A stretch of DNA of 64,000 nt from positions 57,102 to 121,101 of the forward strand of contig JBJFHL010000052.1 in assembly GCA_051893555.1 (NCBI GenBank). The letters run 5' to 3'. Source of the DNA: RGIG7179 sp051893555 (GTDB taxonomy: Bacteria; Bacillota; Clostridia; Peptostreptococcales; Anaerovoracaceae). How positions within the stretch are numbered: position 1 is the first letter of the stretch; every line of letters begins with the position of its first letter. The notes beneath the pieces are model-generated. The model worked only from the letters and a program-made list of their open reading frames with translations, was not told the origin of the DNA and searched no databases. Positions 17,347-26,682 of the stretch are shown here, one piece after another. Position numbers and translations under genes: made by a program.

Positions 17347-18396
17347 TTACCAGAGTCCCATCACGTGCTGCATGATCAGGCTCACACCGGTGATGCCCAC
17401 CCAGCAGCAGAAGCCCATGAACAGTGGCTTGCCGCCGGTTTTGATCAGCTTCACGATGTTGCTGTTGAGGCCGATGGCAGCCATGGCCAGTACGATGAAG
17501 AATTTGCTCAGGGTCTTCACCGGTGCGAAGAAGGAAGCCGGTACACCGAAGCTTCCGGCCACCGTGGTGATCAGGGACGCTGCGATAAAGTAAATGATGA
17601 AGAACGGGAAGGATTTTTTAAAGTCAAAGCCGGAGCCTGCGCCCTCTGCTCCATCGGCAGCGGTTTTCGCTTTATGGGCCTGCCAGAAGGCCAGCACCAG
17701 CGTGATCGGGATGATGGCCAGGGTTCTGGTCAGCTTGACGGTAACTGCCTTGTCCAGCGTAGCGGAGCCCAGGTTGTGCATGCTGTCCCAGGTGGATGCT
17801 GCTGCGGTTACAGAAGACGTGTCGTTGACTGCGGTACCGGCGAAGATCCCGAAGGCTTCTCCGCTGGTTGTGTCGAAGCCGATGGCATTTCCCAGTGCAG
17901 GGAACACCAGAGCGGCAACCACGTTGAAGAAAAAGATCACGGAAATAGCCTGTGCCACTTCTTCGTCGTCGGCATCAATAACCGGGGCAGTGGCAGCCAC
18001 CGCACTTCCGCCGCAGATGGACGAGCCCACACCCACCAGCGTGGAGATTTTGGAAGGCATCTTCAGTACGCGGCAGAGCACGTAGGAAATCACCAGGGAT
18101 GTGGTGATGGTTGCGATGATGATCGGCAGGGACTGCTTGCCGGTGGTGATGACCACGGAAAGATTCAGCCCGAAGCCCAGCAGGATGACGGCCCACTGTA
18201 GAATTTTTTTCGATGTGAAGGTGATACCGGCCTGGAAAGCAGACTTGTCCTTCAGCAGCAGGGTCAGAATCATACCGGCGATGATGGCGATGACCGGACC
18301 GCCGATAATCGGAAACTGCTGGCCCAGAAACCAGCTCGGTACAGCGATGAGCAGGCAGAGGAGCAGCCCTTTGCCTTTTTCCTGAATGAAATTCAT
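17347..18396 (-). CDS. yeiH: YeiH/UPF0324-family membrane protein (putative sulfate or sulfonate exporter)
   Basis: 349 residues with about ten membrane segments. Signature stretches are GPVIAIIAGMIL, ILLGFGLNLSVV and VGVGSSICGGSAVAATAPVI, with the later FAGTAVNDTSSV. The family is annotated as putative sulfate exporters and homologues are controlled by LysR-type YeiE/CysL regulators. A LysR gene lies divergently 166 bp away, which supports such control here. Ribosome site AAGGAG precedes the ATG on the minus strand. The substrate in this organism is not shown. Confidence 0.88.
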   Translation of the reverse strand: MNFIQEKGKGLLLCLLIAVPSWFLGQQFPIIGGPVIAIIAGMILTLLLKDKSAFQAGITFTSKKILQWAVILLGFGLNLSVVITTGKQSLPIIIATITTSLVISYVLCRVLKMPSKISTLVGVGSSICGGSAVAATAPVIDADDEEVAQAISVIFFFNVVAALVFPALGNAIGFDTTSGEAFGIFAGTAVNDTSSVTAAASTWDSMHNLGSATLDKAVTVKLTRTLAIIPITLVLAFWQAHKAKTAADGAEGAGSGFDFKKSFPFFIIYFIAASLITTVAGSFGVPASFFAPVKTLSKFFIVLAMAAIGLNSNIVKLIKTGGKPLFMGFCCWVGITGVSLIMQHVMGLW

Positions 18397-18562
18397 GGCG
18401 TGTTCTCCTTTTTTTCATTGTATATAGTATGTCATTTCAGATATTTTCCATGTATCACTATAATACGAATTAACGATAATGTAAAATTATAAAAATATAT
18501 TTAACAATAAGAAAAAATTATGATATACTGGAGGCAGAAGACGTCAGGAAAGGAGGCCGGTC

Positions 18563-19504
18563 ATGCTGGATTTTCGCATTCATACGTTCATTGAAGTCTG
18601 CAAATACATGAACTTCACCCGGGCAGCGGAAAGTCTGTCCATCACCCAGCCCACGGTGTCCCAGCATATTCGCTGGCTGGAGAACGAATACGGCACGCCG
18701 CTGTTCCGCTATGAGGGGAAAAAGATGTTTCTCACCGAGGCCGGCCAGCAGATTCTCAGTGTGGCCACCACCATGGTTCACGATCAGGAATTTCTTCGCA
18801 AAACACTTCAGGCCGCGGGCGGACGGCGTCAGCTGCGCCTGGGGGCGACGCTGACGGTGGGGGAGACGCTGGTTGCAGACCGGGTGAAAGCCTATCTGCA
18901 GGATCATCCGGAGGACCGGATCCTGGTGGAGGTGGCTAACACCCGGCGGCTGACCGAGCTTCTGGATCAGGGGGAAATCGATTTCGCCCTGGTGGAAGGG
19001 TACTTCGAAAAGAAGGAATATGACTATGCAGTCTATTCTCTGGAAAATTACATCTGCGTCTGCGGAAAGCCTGCCGCAGAGCGGATTCTCCAGGGAAAGC
19101 CCCGGGAGAAAAGAAAGATCCGTGACCTGCTCTCTGAAACCCTGCTGATCCGGGAAGAAGGTTCGGGAACCCGGGAGATCCTGGAAAAAAATCTGAAAGA
19201 GAAAAACTTCGGCCTGGAGGATTTTGCGAATTATATTCAGATCAACAATATCAGCGCCATCAAAAGCCTGGCGGAAGCCGGCTGCGGCATCACCTTCCTG
19301 TATGAGAGAGCGGTGGAGAAGGAGCTGGCATCGGGTCAGCTGGTAAAGGTGGAGCTGGAGGATTTTTCGGTGCAGCATGAGTTTGCGTTCATCTGGCGCA
19401 AGGGAAGCGTGTTCCAGGAGGAATACCGGAAATTTTTCGCGGCAGAGGAAACAGGAAGCTGTGTGGAGAGAGAAAATGCTGCAGAGGAGGGAAAAGTAAG
19501 ATGA
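18563..19504 (+). CDS. LysR-family transcriptional regulator, divergent from the exporter
   Basis: 313 residues: winged helix-turn-helix at 1-60 (MNFTRAAESLSITQPTVSQHIRWLENEY), linker helix, then a periplasmic-binding-like effector domain (90-295). Similar to the CysL/YeiE group by its pairing with a YeiH-type gene. The AT-rich 166-bp divergent spacer contains TTTAAC and TATACT 18 bp apart upstream of this gene. It likely controls the exporter and itself. Its stop codon overlaps the rarA start as ATGA, so rarA is in the same transcript. Confidence 0.88.
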   Translation: MLDFRIHTFIEVCKYMNFTRAAESLSITQPTVSQHIRWLENEYGTPLFRYEGKKMFLTEAGQQILSVATTMVHDQEFLRKTLQAAGGRRQLRLGATLTVGETLVADRVKAYLQDHPEDRILVEVANTRRLTELLDQGEIDFALVEGYFEKKEYDYAVYSLENYICVCGKPAAERILQGKPREKRKIRDLLSETLLIREEGSGTREILEKNLKEKNFGLEDFANYIQINNISAIKSLAEAGCGITFLYERAVEKELASGQLVKVELEDFSVQHEFAFIWRKGSVFQEEYRKFFAAEETGSCVERENAAEEGKVR

Positions 19505-20826
19505 TGGAACAGATGAGTCTTTTTGACGACAGAAAAACCAGTGCGCCGCTGGCCAGTCGGCTGCGGCCGGAAACACTGGACGAATATGTGGGACAGCAGC
19601 ATCTGCTGGGACCCGGGAAGCTGCTCCGCCAGCTTATCGAGAAGGACCAGATCTCGTCCATGATCTTCTGGGGACCGCCGGGGGTGGGAAAGACAACGCT
19701 GGCGCGGATCATCGCGAAACTGACCCGGGCGGATTTCATCGAATTCAGTGCAGTCACCAGCGGCATCAAGGAGGTACGCTCTGTCATGGACCGGGCAGAG
19801 GAAAGCCGAAAGATGGGCATGCGGACACTGCTGTTCATCGACGAAATCCACCGGTTTAACAAGGCCCAGCAAGATGCCTTCCTGCCTTATGTGGAAAAGG
19901 GCAGCATAATTCTGGTGGGTGCCACCACCGAAAACCCGTCCTTTGAGATCAATTCGGCCCTTTTGTCCAGGTGCAAGGTCTTCGTGCTGAAAGCCCTGGA
20001 AGAGGAGGATCTGTGCAAGCTGCTCCGCCATGCCCTGACCAGCCCGAAGGGTATGGGTTCAATGAAGGTGGAAATGGAAGAGGAAGAAATCGCTGCCGTT
20101 GCCAGGTTTGCCAACGGGGATGGCCGGACCGCGCTCAATACACTGGAAATGGCGGTGCTCAACGGGGAGGTGTCTGCCGACGGAACGGTGCATGTGACGG
20201 CAGAGGTGCTGGCCCAGTGTATGAATCGCAGATCGCTGTTATACGATAAGAACGGAGAGGAGCACTATAACCTGATTTCGGCTCTCCATAAGTCCATGCG
20301 AAACAGCGATCCGGATGCGGCGGTGTACTGGCTTTGCAGGATGCTGGACGGCGGAGAGGATCCGCTGTATATCGCCCGGAGACTGATCCGGTTCGCCAGC
20401 GAGGATGTGGGCATGGCCGATTCCAATGCCCTGCAGGTGGCGGTGGCCGCCTATCAGGCCTGCCACTTTCTGGGGATGCCGGAGTGCGATGTACATCTGA
20501 CCCATGCCGTGGTATACTTATCCATGACGGCCAAGTCCAATGCTCTGTACATGGCCTGCGAAATGGCCAAGAAGGATGTGCGGACCCTGCCTGCCGAGCC
20601 GGTACCGAAGCAGATCTGCAACGCGCCGACGAAACTGATGAAGGAACTGGATTACGGAAAGAATTATGAATATGCCCACGATACGGAAGAAAAACTGACC
20701 CGCATGCAGTGCCTGCCGGATTCTCTGGCGGGACGGCGGTATTACCGCCCCGGCGTGCAGGGCAGGGAGAAGGCCGTGAAGGAGCGGCTGGAGCAGATTC
20801 TGGCGTGGAAGAAGGGAGACAAATAA
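19501..20826 (+). CDS. rarA: Replication-associated recombination protein A (AAA+ ATPase)
   Basis: 441 residues, full length. Walker A GPPGVGKTTLA near residue 60, Walker B LLFIDEIHRFNKAQQD and sensor 1 GATTENPSFEIN are intact, followed by the C-terminal tetramerisation domain (SEDVGMADSNAL...). RarA/MgsA acts at stalled replication forks together with SSB. An ATGA overlap couples it to the LysR gene, and a pyridoxal-phosphate enzyme gene starts two bases after its stop. Confidence 0.95.
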   Translation: MMEQMSLFDDRKTSAPLASRLRPETLDEYVGQQHLLGPGKLLRQLIEKDQISSMIFWGPPGVGKTTLARIIAKLTRADFIEFSAVTSGIKEVRSVMDRAEESRKMGMRTLLFIDEIHRFNKAQQDAFLPYVEKGSIILVGATTENPSFEINSALLSRCKVFVLKALEEEDLCKLLRHALTSPKGMGSMKVEMEEEEIAAVARFANGDGRTALNTLEMAVLNGEVSADGTVHVTAEVLAQCMNRRSLLYDKNGEEHYNLISALHKSMRNSDPDAAVYWLCRMLDGGEDPLYIARRLIRFASEDVGMADSNALQVAVAAYQACHFLGMPECDVHLTHAVVYLSMTAKSNALYMACEMAKKDVRTLPAEPVPKQICNAPTKLMKELDYGKNYEYAHDTEEKLTRMQCLPDSLAGRRYYRPGVQGREKAVKERLEQILAWKKGDK

Positions 20827-20827
20827 A

Positions 20828-22195
20828 ATGGATAGAAATGAGAACGAAATATATGGGCCGGAAAGCAAGCAGCATGGTTCGGAAAGCAAGCAGCATGGGC
20901 CACATCGTGATTCTACGATATACGATTTTGACAAAATCATTGATCGCCAGGGCACTCTTGCTTGCAAAACAGATCAGATGCCGAAGGGCTGCCCGGAGGA
21001 TTCTGTTTCCGCCTGGATTGCCGACATGGACTTTACCTGCCCGCAACCGGTGATCAACGCTATGCATGAACGGGTGAACCACGGGATTTTCGGCTACACG
21101 GTGTTCGAAAGCAAGCCGTATCTGGATGCGGTGACCGGCTGGTTTGCCCGCCGGTTCGGATGGAATGTGGATCCTTCCCATATCGTGTTCAGCCCGGGGG
21201 TGGTGCCGGCCATCTCCGTTCTCGTCCAGGCGCTGACAGAGCCGGGAGATGGTATCGTGATTCAGAAGCCGGTGTACTACCCGTTCATGAGCGCCATCGA
21301 GGCCAACGGCCGTAAAGTGGTAAACAACCCGCTGGTTCGCCGGAACCGTGACTGCGAAGATCCGCAGTGCTTCGACTATGTGATGGACTACGGCGGACTG
21401 GAGCAGGCCATGGCGGATGACAGCGTGAAGGGAATGATCCTCTGCAGCCCGCACAATCCTGCCGGTCGGGTCTGGACCCGCCAGGAACTGCAGCAGGTAC
21501 TGGAGATCTGTCAGCGTCACGGGAAATGGATTATCTGCGATGAGATCCACTGTGACCTGACCCGGACCGGCACCGTACATACGCCGCTGCTGAAATTGGC
21601 GGAGGAACTTTGTCCCGCCTTCTGTGAGAAGATCATCACCTGCACTGCACCGACCAAAACCTTCAATCTGGCCGGACTTTCCATCAGCAACATCATCATC
21701 CCGGGCAGGGAATTCCGGCAGAAGTGGGAGAAAACCGCCGTGGACCAGCTGGATCTTTTCATGGGGAACCCCCTGAGCATGACGGCAGCCATGGCAGCCT
21801 ATGATGACGGGGAAAACTGGCTGGATCAGCTGCGAGCCTATCTGGATGGAAACATCGCCTTCATCCGGCAGTTTGTCCGTGACCACCTGCCGGAAGCAGC
21901 GGTGGCAGACTGCCAGGGGACCTATCTGGTGTGGATCGACCTGCGGGCATACTGCAGCATGAAGCCTGGAAGAGGTGAACATGCAGGAGACGGAGAAAGG
22001 AAGCCGGACTACCGGAAGCTGAAGCAGGCCATGCAGCAGGTGGGCCATCTGGCACTGGATGAAGGATACATTTTCGGTGAAGAGGGACAGGGCTATGAGC
22101 GGATCAATGTGGCCATGCCTCGCAGCCTGGTGGAAGAAGCCATGAAGCGGATGGAAAAAGCCGTCCGGTGGCTGGAGGAAGAACATGAAGGATAA
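20828..22195 (+). CDS. MalY/PatB-type pyridoxal-phosphate aminotransferase/C-S lyase
   Basis: 455 residues; class I/II aminotransferase fold. PLP-site features: CSPHNPAGRVWT, CDEIHCDL, and the Schiff-base lysine in TAPTKTFNLAG. The usual start SxWIADMDF is at residues 60-70, typical of MalY/PatB cystathionine beta-lyases. Before it lies a 29-residue extension made of a duplicated SESKQHG-type unit (24-bp repeat), and a further low-complexity insert (GRGEHAGDGERK) sits near residue 380. It may cleave cystathionine or act as an aminotransferase. It overlaps mutY by 11 bp. Confidence 0.87.
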   Translation: MDRNENEIYGPESKQHGSESKQHGPHRDSTIYDFDKIIDRQGTLACKTDQMPKGCPEDSVSAWIADMDFTCPQPVINAMHERVNHGIFGYTVFESKPYLDAVTGWFARRFGWNVDPSHIVFSPGVVPAISVLVQALTEPGDGIVIQKPVYYPFMSAIEANGRKVVNNPLVRRNRDCEDPQCFDYVMDYGGLEQAMADDSVKGMILCSPHNPAGRVWTRQELQQVLEICQRHGKWIICDEIHCDLTRTGTVHTPLLKLAEELCPAFCEKIITCTAPTKTFNLAGLSISNIIIPGREFRQKWEKTAVDQLDLFMGNPLSMTAAMAAYDDGENWLDQLRAYLDGNIAFIRQFVRDHLPEAAVADCQGTYLVWIDLRAYCSMKPGRGEHAGDGERKPDYRKLKQAMQQVGHLALDEGYIFGEEGQGYERINVAMPRSLVEEAMKRMEKAVRWLEEEHEG

Positions 22196-23483
22196 CCGGA
22201 ACATGAACAGTGAAATCCGGTCGGACGCCGCAGCACCGCAAACACCTGCCGGCTCTGCGGTGCTGCCGCTGGACAGCAGCTTTACAGTGGAGGTAACAGG
22301 CTGGTACCGTGATAATCGGCGGGATCTGCCATGGCGGCAGGACAAAGATCCTTATCACGTCTGGGTCTCAGAGATCATGCTGCAGCAGACCCGGGTGGAA
22401 GCTGTCCGGGACTACTATCTGCGTTTTATGCAGGCGCTGCCCACCATCGAGGCACTGGCGGAAGCGGAGGAAGAGCAGCTGCTGAAGCTCTGGCAAGGCC
22501 TCGGTTACTACAACCGGGTCCGCAATCTCCAGAAGGCTGCCCGCCAGATCCTCCAAAATCCGTCGGCAGAGGATTCGACCGAAGAGGGATCCGTGGCTCC
22601 ATCCGTAACCGGATCAACATCCGCGATCGGATCAACATCCGCGATCGGATCCGCTTCGGTTGGTTTTCCACGTACAATGCCTGAAATTCTGGCACTTCCG
22701 GGAATCGGTGAATATACTGCAGGCGCCATTGCGTCTATCTGTTTCAATCAGAAGACACCGGCAGTGGACGGCAACGTGCTTCGGGTTATGGCGCGGCTGA
22801 CGGAGGACGAAGGCGATATAAAATCCACGCCGGTGAAGCGCCGGTTTACAGCGATGCTTGCCGGGCTGTATCCCGATACGGACTGCGGTGATTTCACCCA
22901 AGGTCTGATTGAGCTGGGGGCGCTGGTATGTCTGCCCAATGGTCAGCCCCGGTGTGAGGTATGCCCGGTGTCCGGGTTTTGCAGAGCGCGGGCAGCCGAT
23001 CGTGTCATGGAACTGCCCGTAAAGGCGGAGAAGAAGGCCCGCCGCCAGGAGCAGCGGACCGTCTTTCTTCTGTCCTGCGGCGGCCGCGTGGCGGTCCGCC
23101 GCCGCCCGAAAGGCAGCCTGCTGGGAAACCTTTACGAGTTCCCGCAGGTTTCCCAGCACCTGACCGCCGCGGAGGCGGTCAGCCAGGCCGAGGCCTGGGG
23201 CTGCCACCCGTTGGATGTGACCCGGTCGAAGCAGTATAAGCACATTTTCTCCCACGTGGAATGGGACATGACCGGTTACTATATCACCTGCGGCACGGAA
23301 GGCCCGGGAGAGGTTTCCTGGGAAGGTGCCGGGGACGGACTGCAGCCTGAAGGCGCTGGTGACGGACTGCCGATTGAAGGCGCCGGAGAGCCAGGCGGAC
23401 AGGCATTCCGATGGGTCAGCCGGGAGCAGCTGGAAGAGGAGATTCCGCTGCCTTCTGCATTTCAGCCGTTTTGCCCAGAGTGA
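22185..23483 (+). CDS. mutY: A/G-specific adenine DNA glycosylase
   Basis: 432 residues. Catalytic Glu in MLQQTRVE, helix-hairpin-helix LPGIGEYTAGAI, catalytic Asp in VDGNVLRV, four cysteines of the iron-sulfur cluster (C-x6-C-x2-C-x5-C in LVCLPNGQPRCEVCPVSGFC) and a C-terminal NUDIX-like 8-oxoG recognition domain are all present. It removes adenine opposite 8-oxoguanine. Two inserts are unusual: about 35 residues with a repeated GSTSAI unit between helices just before the HhH motif, and a GAGDGL repeat near residue 385. Start from GGAGG at 22173. Confidence 0.95.
   Translation: MKDNRNMNSEIRSDAAAPQTPAGSAVLPLDSSFTVEVTGWYRDNRRDLPWRQDKDPYHVWVSEIMLQQTRVEAVRDYYLRFMQALPTIEALAEAEEEQLLKLWQGLGYYNRVRNLQKAARQILQNPSAEDSTEEGSVAPSVTGSTSAIGSTSAIGSASVGFPRTMPEILALPGIGEYTAGAIASICFNQKTPAVDGNVLRVMARLTEDEGDIKSTPVKRRFTAMLAGLYPDTDCGDFTQGLIELGALVCLPNGQPRCEVCPVSGFCRARAADRVMELPVKAEKKARRQEQRTVFLLSCGGRVAVRRRPKGSLLGNLYEFPQVSQHLTAAEAVSQAEAWGCHPLDVTRSKQYKHIFSHVEWDMTGYYITCGTEGPGEVSWEGAGDGLQPEGAGDGLPIEGAGEPGGQAFRWVSREQLEEEIPLPSAFQPFCPE
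22611..22659 (+). repeat. 18-bp tandem repeat inside mutY
   Basis: GGATCAACATCCGCGATC occurs twice in perfect tandem (22611, 22629) followed by a partial third unit; it keeps frame and encodes the GSTSAI insertion. Confidence 0.85.
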
Positions 23484-23494
23484 TTTCCGATGGC

Positions 23495-23555
23495 GGTTTT
23501 CCAAAATGCCCGAAAAGTTTTCAAAAAGAAAACGAATTGGCCGTTTTGGAAAACC
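23495..23555 (+). repeat. Palindromic element copy C
   Basis: GGTTTTCCAAAA at the left and TTTTGGAAAACC at the right are exact 12-bp terminal inverted repeats; the internal hairpin is GTTTTCAAAAAGAAAAC. It lies directly after mutY. Confidence 0.85.
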
Positions 23556-23691
23556 GGGCGATTGGGAATTAAATAAAATGTAAAAAAATTCAAGTTGTAA
23601 ATGGGAAATTGGTGAAATATGGAACAAAACTGAACTGATTTCAATTTTATTACAGTAATAAATAGTAATATATGTAGTAAAATAGAATACA

Positions 23692-23751
23692 GTTTTCCAA
23701 AATGCCTGAAAAGTTTTCAAAAAGAAAACAAATTGGCCGTTTTGGAAAACC
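23692..23751 (+). repeat. Palindromic element copy D
   Basis: Almost identical to copy C and in the same orientation, 197 bp further on. The AT-rich sequence between them and up to the next gene (23484-23823) shows no coding sequence. Confidence 0.85.
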
Positions 23752-23823
23752 GGAGATCAAATTCAGTGCAATAAATCAAATTCAGTGCAATAAAAGAGTA
23801 GGAAAACAAGGAGAACGTCGAAA

Positions 23824-24255
23824 ATGAATGTATTGACTTATGGCTGGCCCATCGCCCTGTTGGTGGTGGCCCACACCGTATACCAGATCAGCGCCAAATC
23901 CGTGCCCAGTGCCATGGACCCTTTTGCCGCCGTGTTTTTCAACTATGTGATTGCGGCATGTCTGGCGTTTTGCCTTTGGATGGTTTTGGGGCAGGACAGG
24001 AGTCTGACGACCCAGATATCCAGGATGAACTGGGCACCGGTGACCATGGCCATGGCCATCACTGCGGTGGAAGTGGCATCGGTCTTCATGTATAAGGTGG
24101 GATGGAACATCAGCATCGGTTCCACGGTGGCCAGCATTTTGACGGCTGTCGCCCTGGCCGCGGTCGGCGTGCTGCTGTATAAAGAAGTGATGACGGCCAA
24201 TCAGCTGATCGGCATCGGGATCTGTATTGTTGGCCTCGTCGTAATGAATCGCTGA
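23824..24255 (+). CDS. Single-domain EamA/DMT-type small transporter
   Basis: 143 residues with four to five hydrophobic segments and a C-terminal end (ASILTAVALAAVGVLLYKEV, then GIGICIVGLVVMNR) typical of one EamA half-repeat. Such short proteins probably work as dimers, as in the small multidrug resistance group. The start follows AAGGAGAACGTCGAAA. Substrate unknown. It is convergent with the full-length EamA gene on the other strand, with a 60-bp GC-rich gap. Confidence 0.8.
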   Translation: MNVLTYGWPIALLVVAHTVYQISAKSVPSAMDPFAAVFFNYVIAACLAFCLWMVLGQDRSLTTQISRMNWAPVTMAMAITAVEVASVFMYKVGWNISIGSTVASILTAVALAAVGVLLYKEVMTANQLIGIGICIVGLVVMNR

Positions 24256-24315
24256 AGGCCGGCGAACCGCGGAAGCCAGTTCGGCGGCTGCAGTCCAGCA
24301 GTCCGCCGGATCTGG

Positions 24316-25278
24316 TCAGTCCGCAGACCCGGCCTTCGTCCGGTTTACCAGCCAGATGCCGAAGCAGACCAGAAGGAGAGAGAGGACTGTGTTTACGGAG
24401 AACATCCCATTCTCGTTCAGCAGGATGGTGGACAAAATCACCCCGAACACCGGAATCAGGAAATTAAAGACTGCAATTCGGGAAACCGGATTTTGCGAAA
24501 GAAGCAGGCTCCAGAGGGTGTAGGCCACCGCCGAAACAAAAGCCAGATAAAAGAGAAGCGCAAACCCCTGCCAGCATGGCTGCGGCAGACGGCCGCCACC
24601 CAGAAGGCCCACAAGAAGCAAAAACAGTCCGCCGGTGAAAAACTGCCAGCCGCTGAGCATGACAGGATTTTCACTCTGCGAAAAATGGTGGATCAGCACC
24701 GCGGAAACGGAACCGGAAATGGTGGCAAGCAGGACGAATCCCTCACCCAGAAAGGACATGTCCAGAACCATGCCGCTGGCCGAACCGGTCAGCCCGGACA
24801 GATTGATCAGCACGATGCCGGCGAATCCGATGAGACAGCCCAGCAGTTTATTGGCCGTCAGTTTCTCCTGCCGGAAGATCAGGCAGGCAATGATCACGCT
24901 GAAAAAACTGCCGGAGCCGGACAGCACCGATGCTTTCACGCCGGACGCATGGGCCACGCCGATATAATACAGAAGATACTGCAGCGCAGTCTGGGTCAGC
25001 GCCAGGGGCAGGATGGCCCGCCAGGACGAACGGCGGGGCAAAAGGGGTTTTCGGGAAAGCCCGCTGCATACCAGGATCACCAGCAGACCCGCCATGGAAA
25101 ATCTGGCCCCCGCAAACACCAGAATGGACAGCGTATTGGACGAATCGATCTGAAAAGCCTCATAGCCCAGTTTGATGCATACCGGCGCGCTGCCCCAAAG
25201 CCCGCAGCTGATGACAGCCAGACCCACAACCGCCAGGGTCGAAGTGAGAAGAGATTTTTTTGTATCTGTATTCTGCAT
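24316..25278 (-). CDS. EamA (DMT superfamily) transporter, two-domain
   Basis: 320 residues with ten predicted membrane segments in two EamA repeats. Repeat 1 includes GSGSFFSVIIACLIFRQEKL and repeat 2 ends PVFGVILSTILLNENGMFS. The family exports amino acids, metabolites or drugs; nothing here specifies which. Ribosome site AAGGAG lies upstream on the minus strand. It is divergent from the ArsC/Spx-like gene across a 147-bp spacer in which I see no named site. Confidence 0.88.
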   Translation of the reverse strand: MQNTDTKKSLLTSTLAVVGLAVISCGLWGSAPVCIKLGYEAFQIDSSNTLSILVFAGARFSMAGLLVILVCSGLSRKPLLPRRSSWRAILPLALTQTALQYLLYYIGVAHASGVKASVLSGSGSFFSVIIACLIFRQEKLTANKLLGCLIGFAGIVLINLSGLTGSASGMVLDMSFLGEGFVLLATISGSVSAVLIHHFSQSENPVMLSGWQFFTGGLFLLLVGLLGGGRLPQPCWQGFALLFYLAFVSAVAYTLWSLLLSQNPVSRIAVFNFLIPVFGVILSTILLNENGMFSVNTVLSLLLVCFGIWLVNRTKAGSAD

Positions 25279-25425
25279 TTTGAAAGACTCCTTGATTTCA
25301 TGCTAACGAATCCATTCTATTGCGTTTTGCACGAAAAGTCAACTGCCCTGCGTAGAAATGCGGATTTGCGGGTATGAATCCATCAGAAAACAGCCATACT
25401 GGAACATAGCGAAAGGAGAAAAAAC

Positions 25426-25791
25426 ATGAAATTTATCTGTTATCCGAAATGCACCACCTGCCAGAAGGCCCGGAAATGGCTGGAAGCGCGGCAGATGGAT
25501 TTTGCGCAGAGAGATATAAAAGAAGACCAGCCCACTGAAGACGAACTGCGCCGGTGGATTGGCGTCAGCGGCCTGCCGGTCCGGAAGTTTTTCAACACCA
25601 GCGGTCTGAAGTACAAAGAACTGAAGCTGAAGGACAGGCTGCCGGACATGAGCGAGGACGAGCAGATCGCGCTGCTGGCCACCGACGGCATGCTGGTGAA
25701 GCGGCCGATTCTAATTATCGACGGCGAAGACGGCCGGCCGAGCCGGGTGCTGGTGGGTTTTAAAGAGGCTCAGTGGGAGGAAATCCTGTGA
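25426..25791 (+). CDS. ArsC/Spx-family thioredoxin-fold protein
   Basis: 121 residues, full length for the YffB/ArsC/Spx group. The N-terminal active site reads YPKCTTCQKARKWL, a CxxC pair, and the C-terminal half has the typical KRPILI segment. Members include arsenate reductases, the transcriptional regulator Spx and uncharacterised YffB-like thiol proteins; the sequence does not decide between them, and no ars genes are nearby. AAAGGAG precedes the ATG. The stop codon overlaps the next gene's GTG start (GTGA), so the two are coupled. Confidence 0.88.
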   Translation: MKFICYPKCTTCQKARKWLEARQMDFAQRDIKEDQPTEDELRRWIGVSGLPVRKFFNTSGLKYKELKLKDRLPDMSEDEQIALLATDGMLVKRPILIIDGEDGRPSRVLVGFKEAQWEEIL

Positions 25792-26363
25792 GGGGCTTTC
25801 TCCGGCGACTGGGCGTTTCCCGACACTTTTCCCACTGCGCAAAATATATCCGCCCGGCCCTGATTTTGTGTCTGGTGCTGGCGGTGTGCGGGGGTGTTTT
25901 TTCGGCCTGCGGCCGGGGCGGGAGTGAGGCCGGAAGCGGCAGTGAGACCGGAAGCGAAAATGCGGCCGGAAGCGGCAGTGAGACGGGAAGCGGCAGTGAG
26001 ACCGGAAGCCAGAGCGATGACGCGGCGGGCAGTGATCCGGCGAAGGAGGATGGATACATGAAGATTACCATGGAACAGGCCCAAAACCTGATGAAAACAG
26101 AAGAAGACTATATCATTTTGGATGTGCGCAGAGAGGATGAGTATGCAGCCGGCCACATTCCGGGCGCCGTCCTGCTGACCAACGAGACCATCACGGCAGA
26201 GACGGCGGCGGAAGTCCTGCCGGATCCGGATCAGATGATTCTGGTCTACTGCCGCAGCGGCAACCGGAGCAAACAGGCCGCCGCCAAGCTGGCAGACCTG
26301 GGCTATTCCGACATCCGCGAGTTCGGCGGCATTCTGGACTGGCCTGGCGAGATCGAAAAGTAA
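25788..26363 (+). CDS. Rhodanese-domain lipoprotein
   Basis: 191 residues from the GTG at 25788, set by GGGAGG seven bases upstream and by the GTGA overlap with the previous stop. A signal peptide ends in the lipobox VFSAC (about residue 40), so the protein is probably anchored outside the membrane. A Ser/Gly/Glu-rich linker made of repeats of the type GSETGSG follows. Residues 95-190 are a single rhodanese domain with active loop CRSGNR. It may move sulfane sulfur or act as a thiol sensor at the cell surface. The linker DNA is itself a short tandem repeat. Confidence 0.87.
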   Translation: MRGFLRRLGVSRHFSHCAKYIRPALILCLVLAVCGGVFSACGRGGSEAGSGSETGSENAAGSGSETGSGSETGSQSDDAAGSDPAKEDGYMKITMEQAQNLMKTEEDYIILDVRREDEYAAGHIPGAVLLTNETITAETAAEVLPDPDQMILVYCRSGNRSKQAAAKLADLGYSDIREFGGILDWPGEIEK

Positions 26364-26376
26364 GCGGCGCAGGGGT

Positions 26377-26438
26377 GAAAAGTGAGTGGTCAGCAGCGAA
26401 AAGTGAGTGGTCAGCAGCGAAAAGTGAGTGGTCAGCAG
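26377..26438 (+). repeat. 21-bp tandem repeat, three units
   Basis: GAAAAGTGAGTGGTCAGCAG plus C occurs at 26377, 26398 and 26419, immediately downstream of the rhodanese gene. Not coding and not spaced like a CRISPR. Confidence 0.85.
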
Positions 26439-26474
26439 TTGTGACCCTGCTGAAAAAATTCCGCAAGCAAAAAA

Positions 26475-26511
26475 GGACGCCAATCGGATCAAAAAAATTG
26501 ACTTGGCGTCC
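26475..26511. repeat. GGACGCCAAT-type hairpin, first of a doublet
   Basis: GGACGCCAA and TTGGCGTCC form a 9-bp stem around an A-rich loop. It repeats 208 bp further on. The region 26364-26742 contains no gene; besides these hairpins and the 21-bp repeats it is AT-rich. Confidence 0.7.
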
Positions 26512-26682
26512 CACATCGGAGAAATCACTGAGAAAAAGAGGCAAAAGCGCTGCTATCTTGAGGAAATATGATGTGAATCAGACAGAATACAGTAAAATAA
26601 TACATAAATTAAATTTAAAAACTGTAAATAATTAGAAATAATGAAGAAATGACAGAAAAAACAGCGAAAATTCTTCTGTACG

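Noticed and set aside
20159..22345. 728-residue open frame on the minus strand
   Set aside because: Covers rarA and the pyridoxal-phosphate enzyme in antisense; Arg/Pro/His-rich shadow of GC-rich codons.
24493..25377. 294-residue plus-strand frame opposite the EamA transporter
   Set aside because: Gln/Arg/Lys-rich shadow with no ribosome site; the minus-strand protein has ten clear membrane segments.
26377..26438. Possible CRISPR array
   Set aside because: Units are directly adjacent with no spacers and no cas genes are present.
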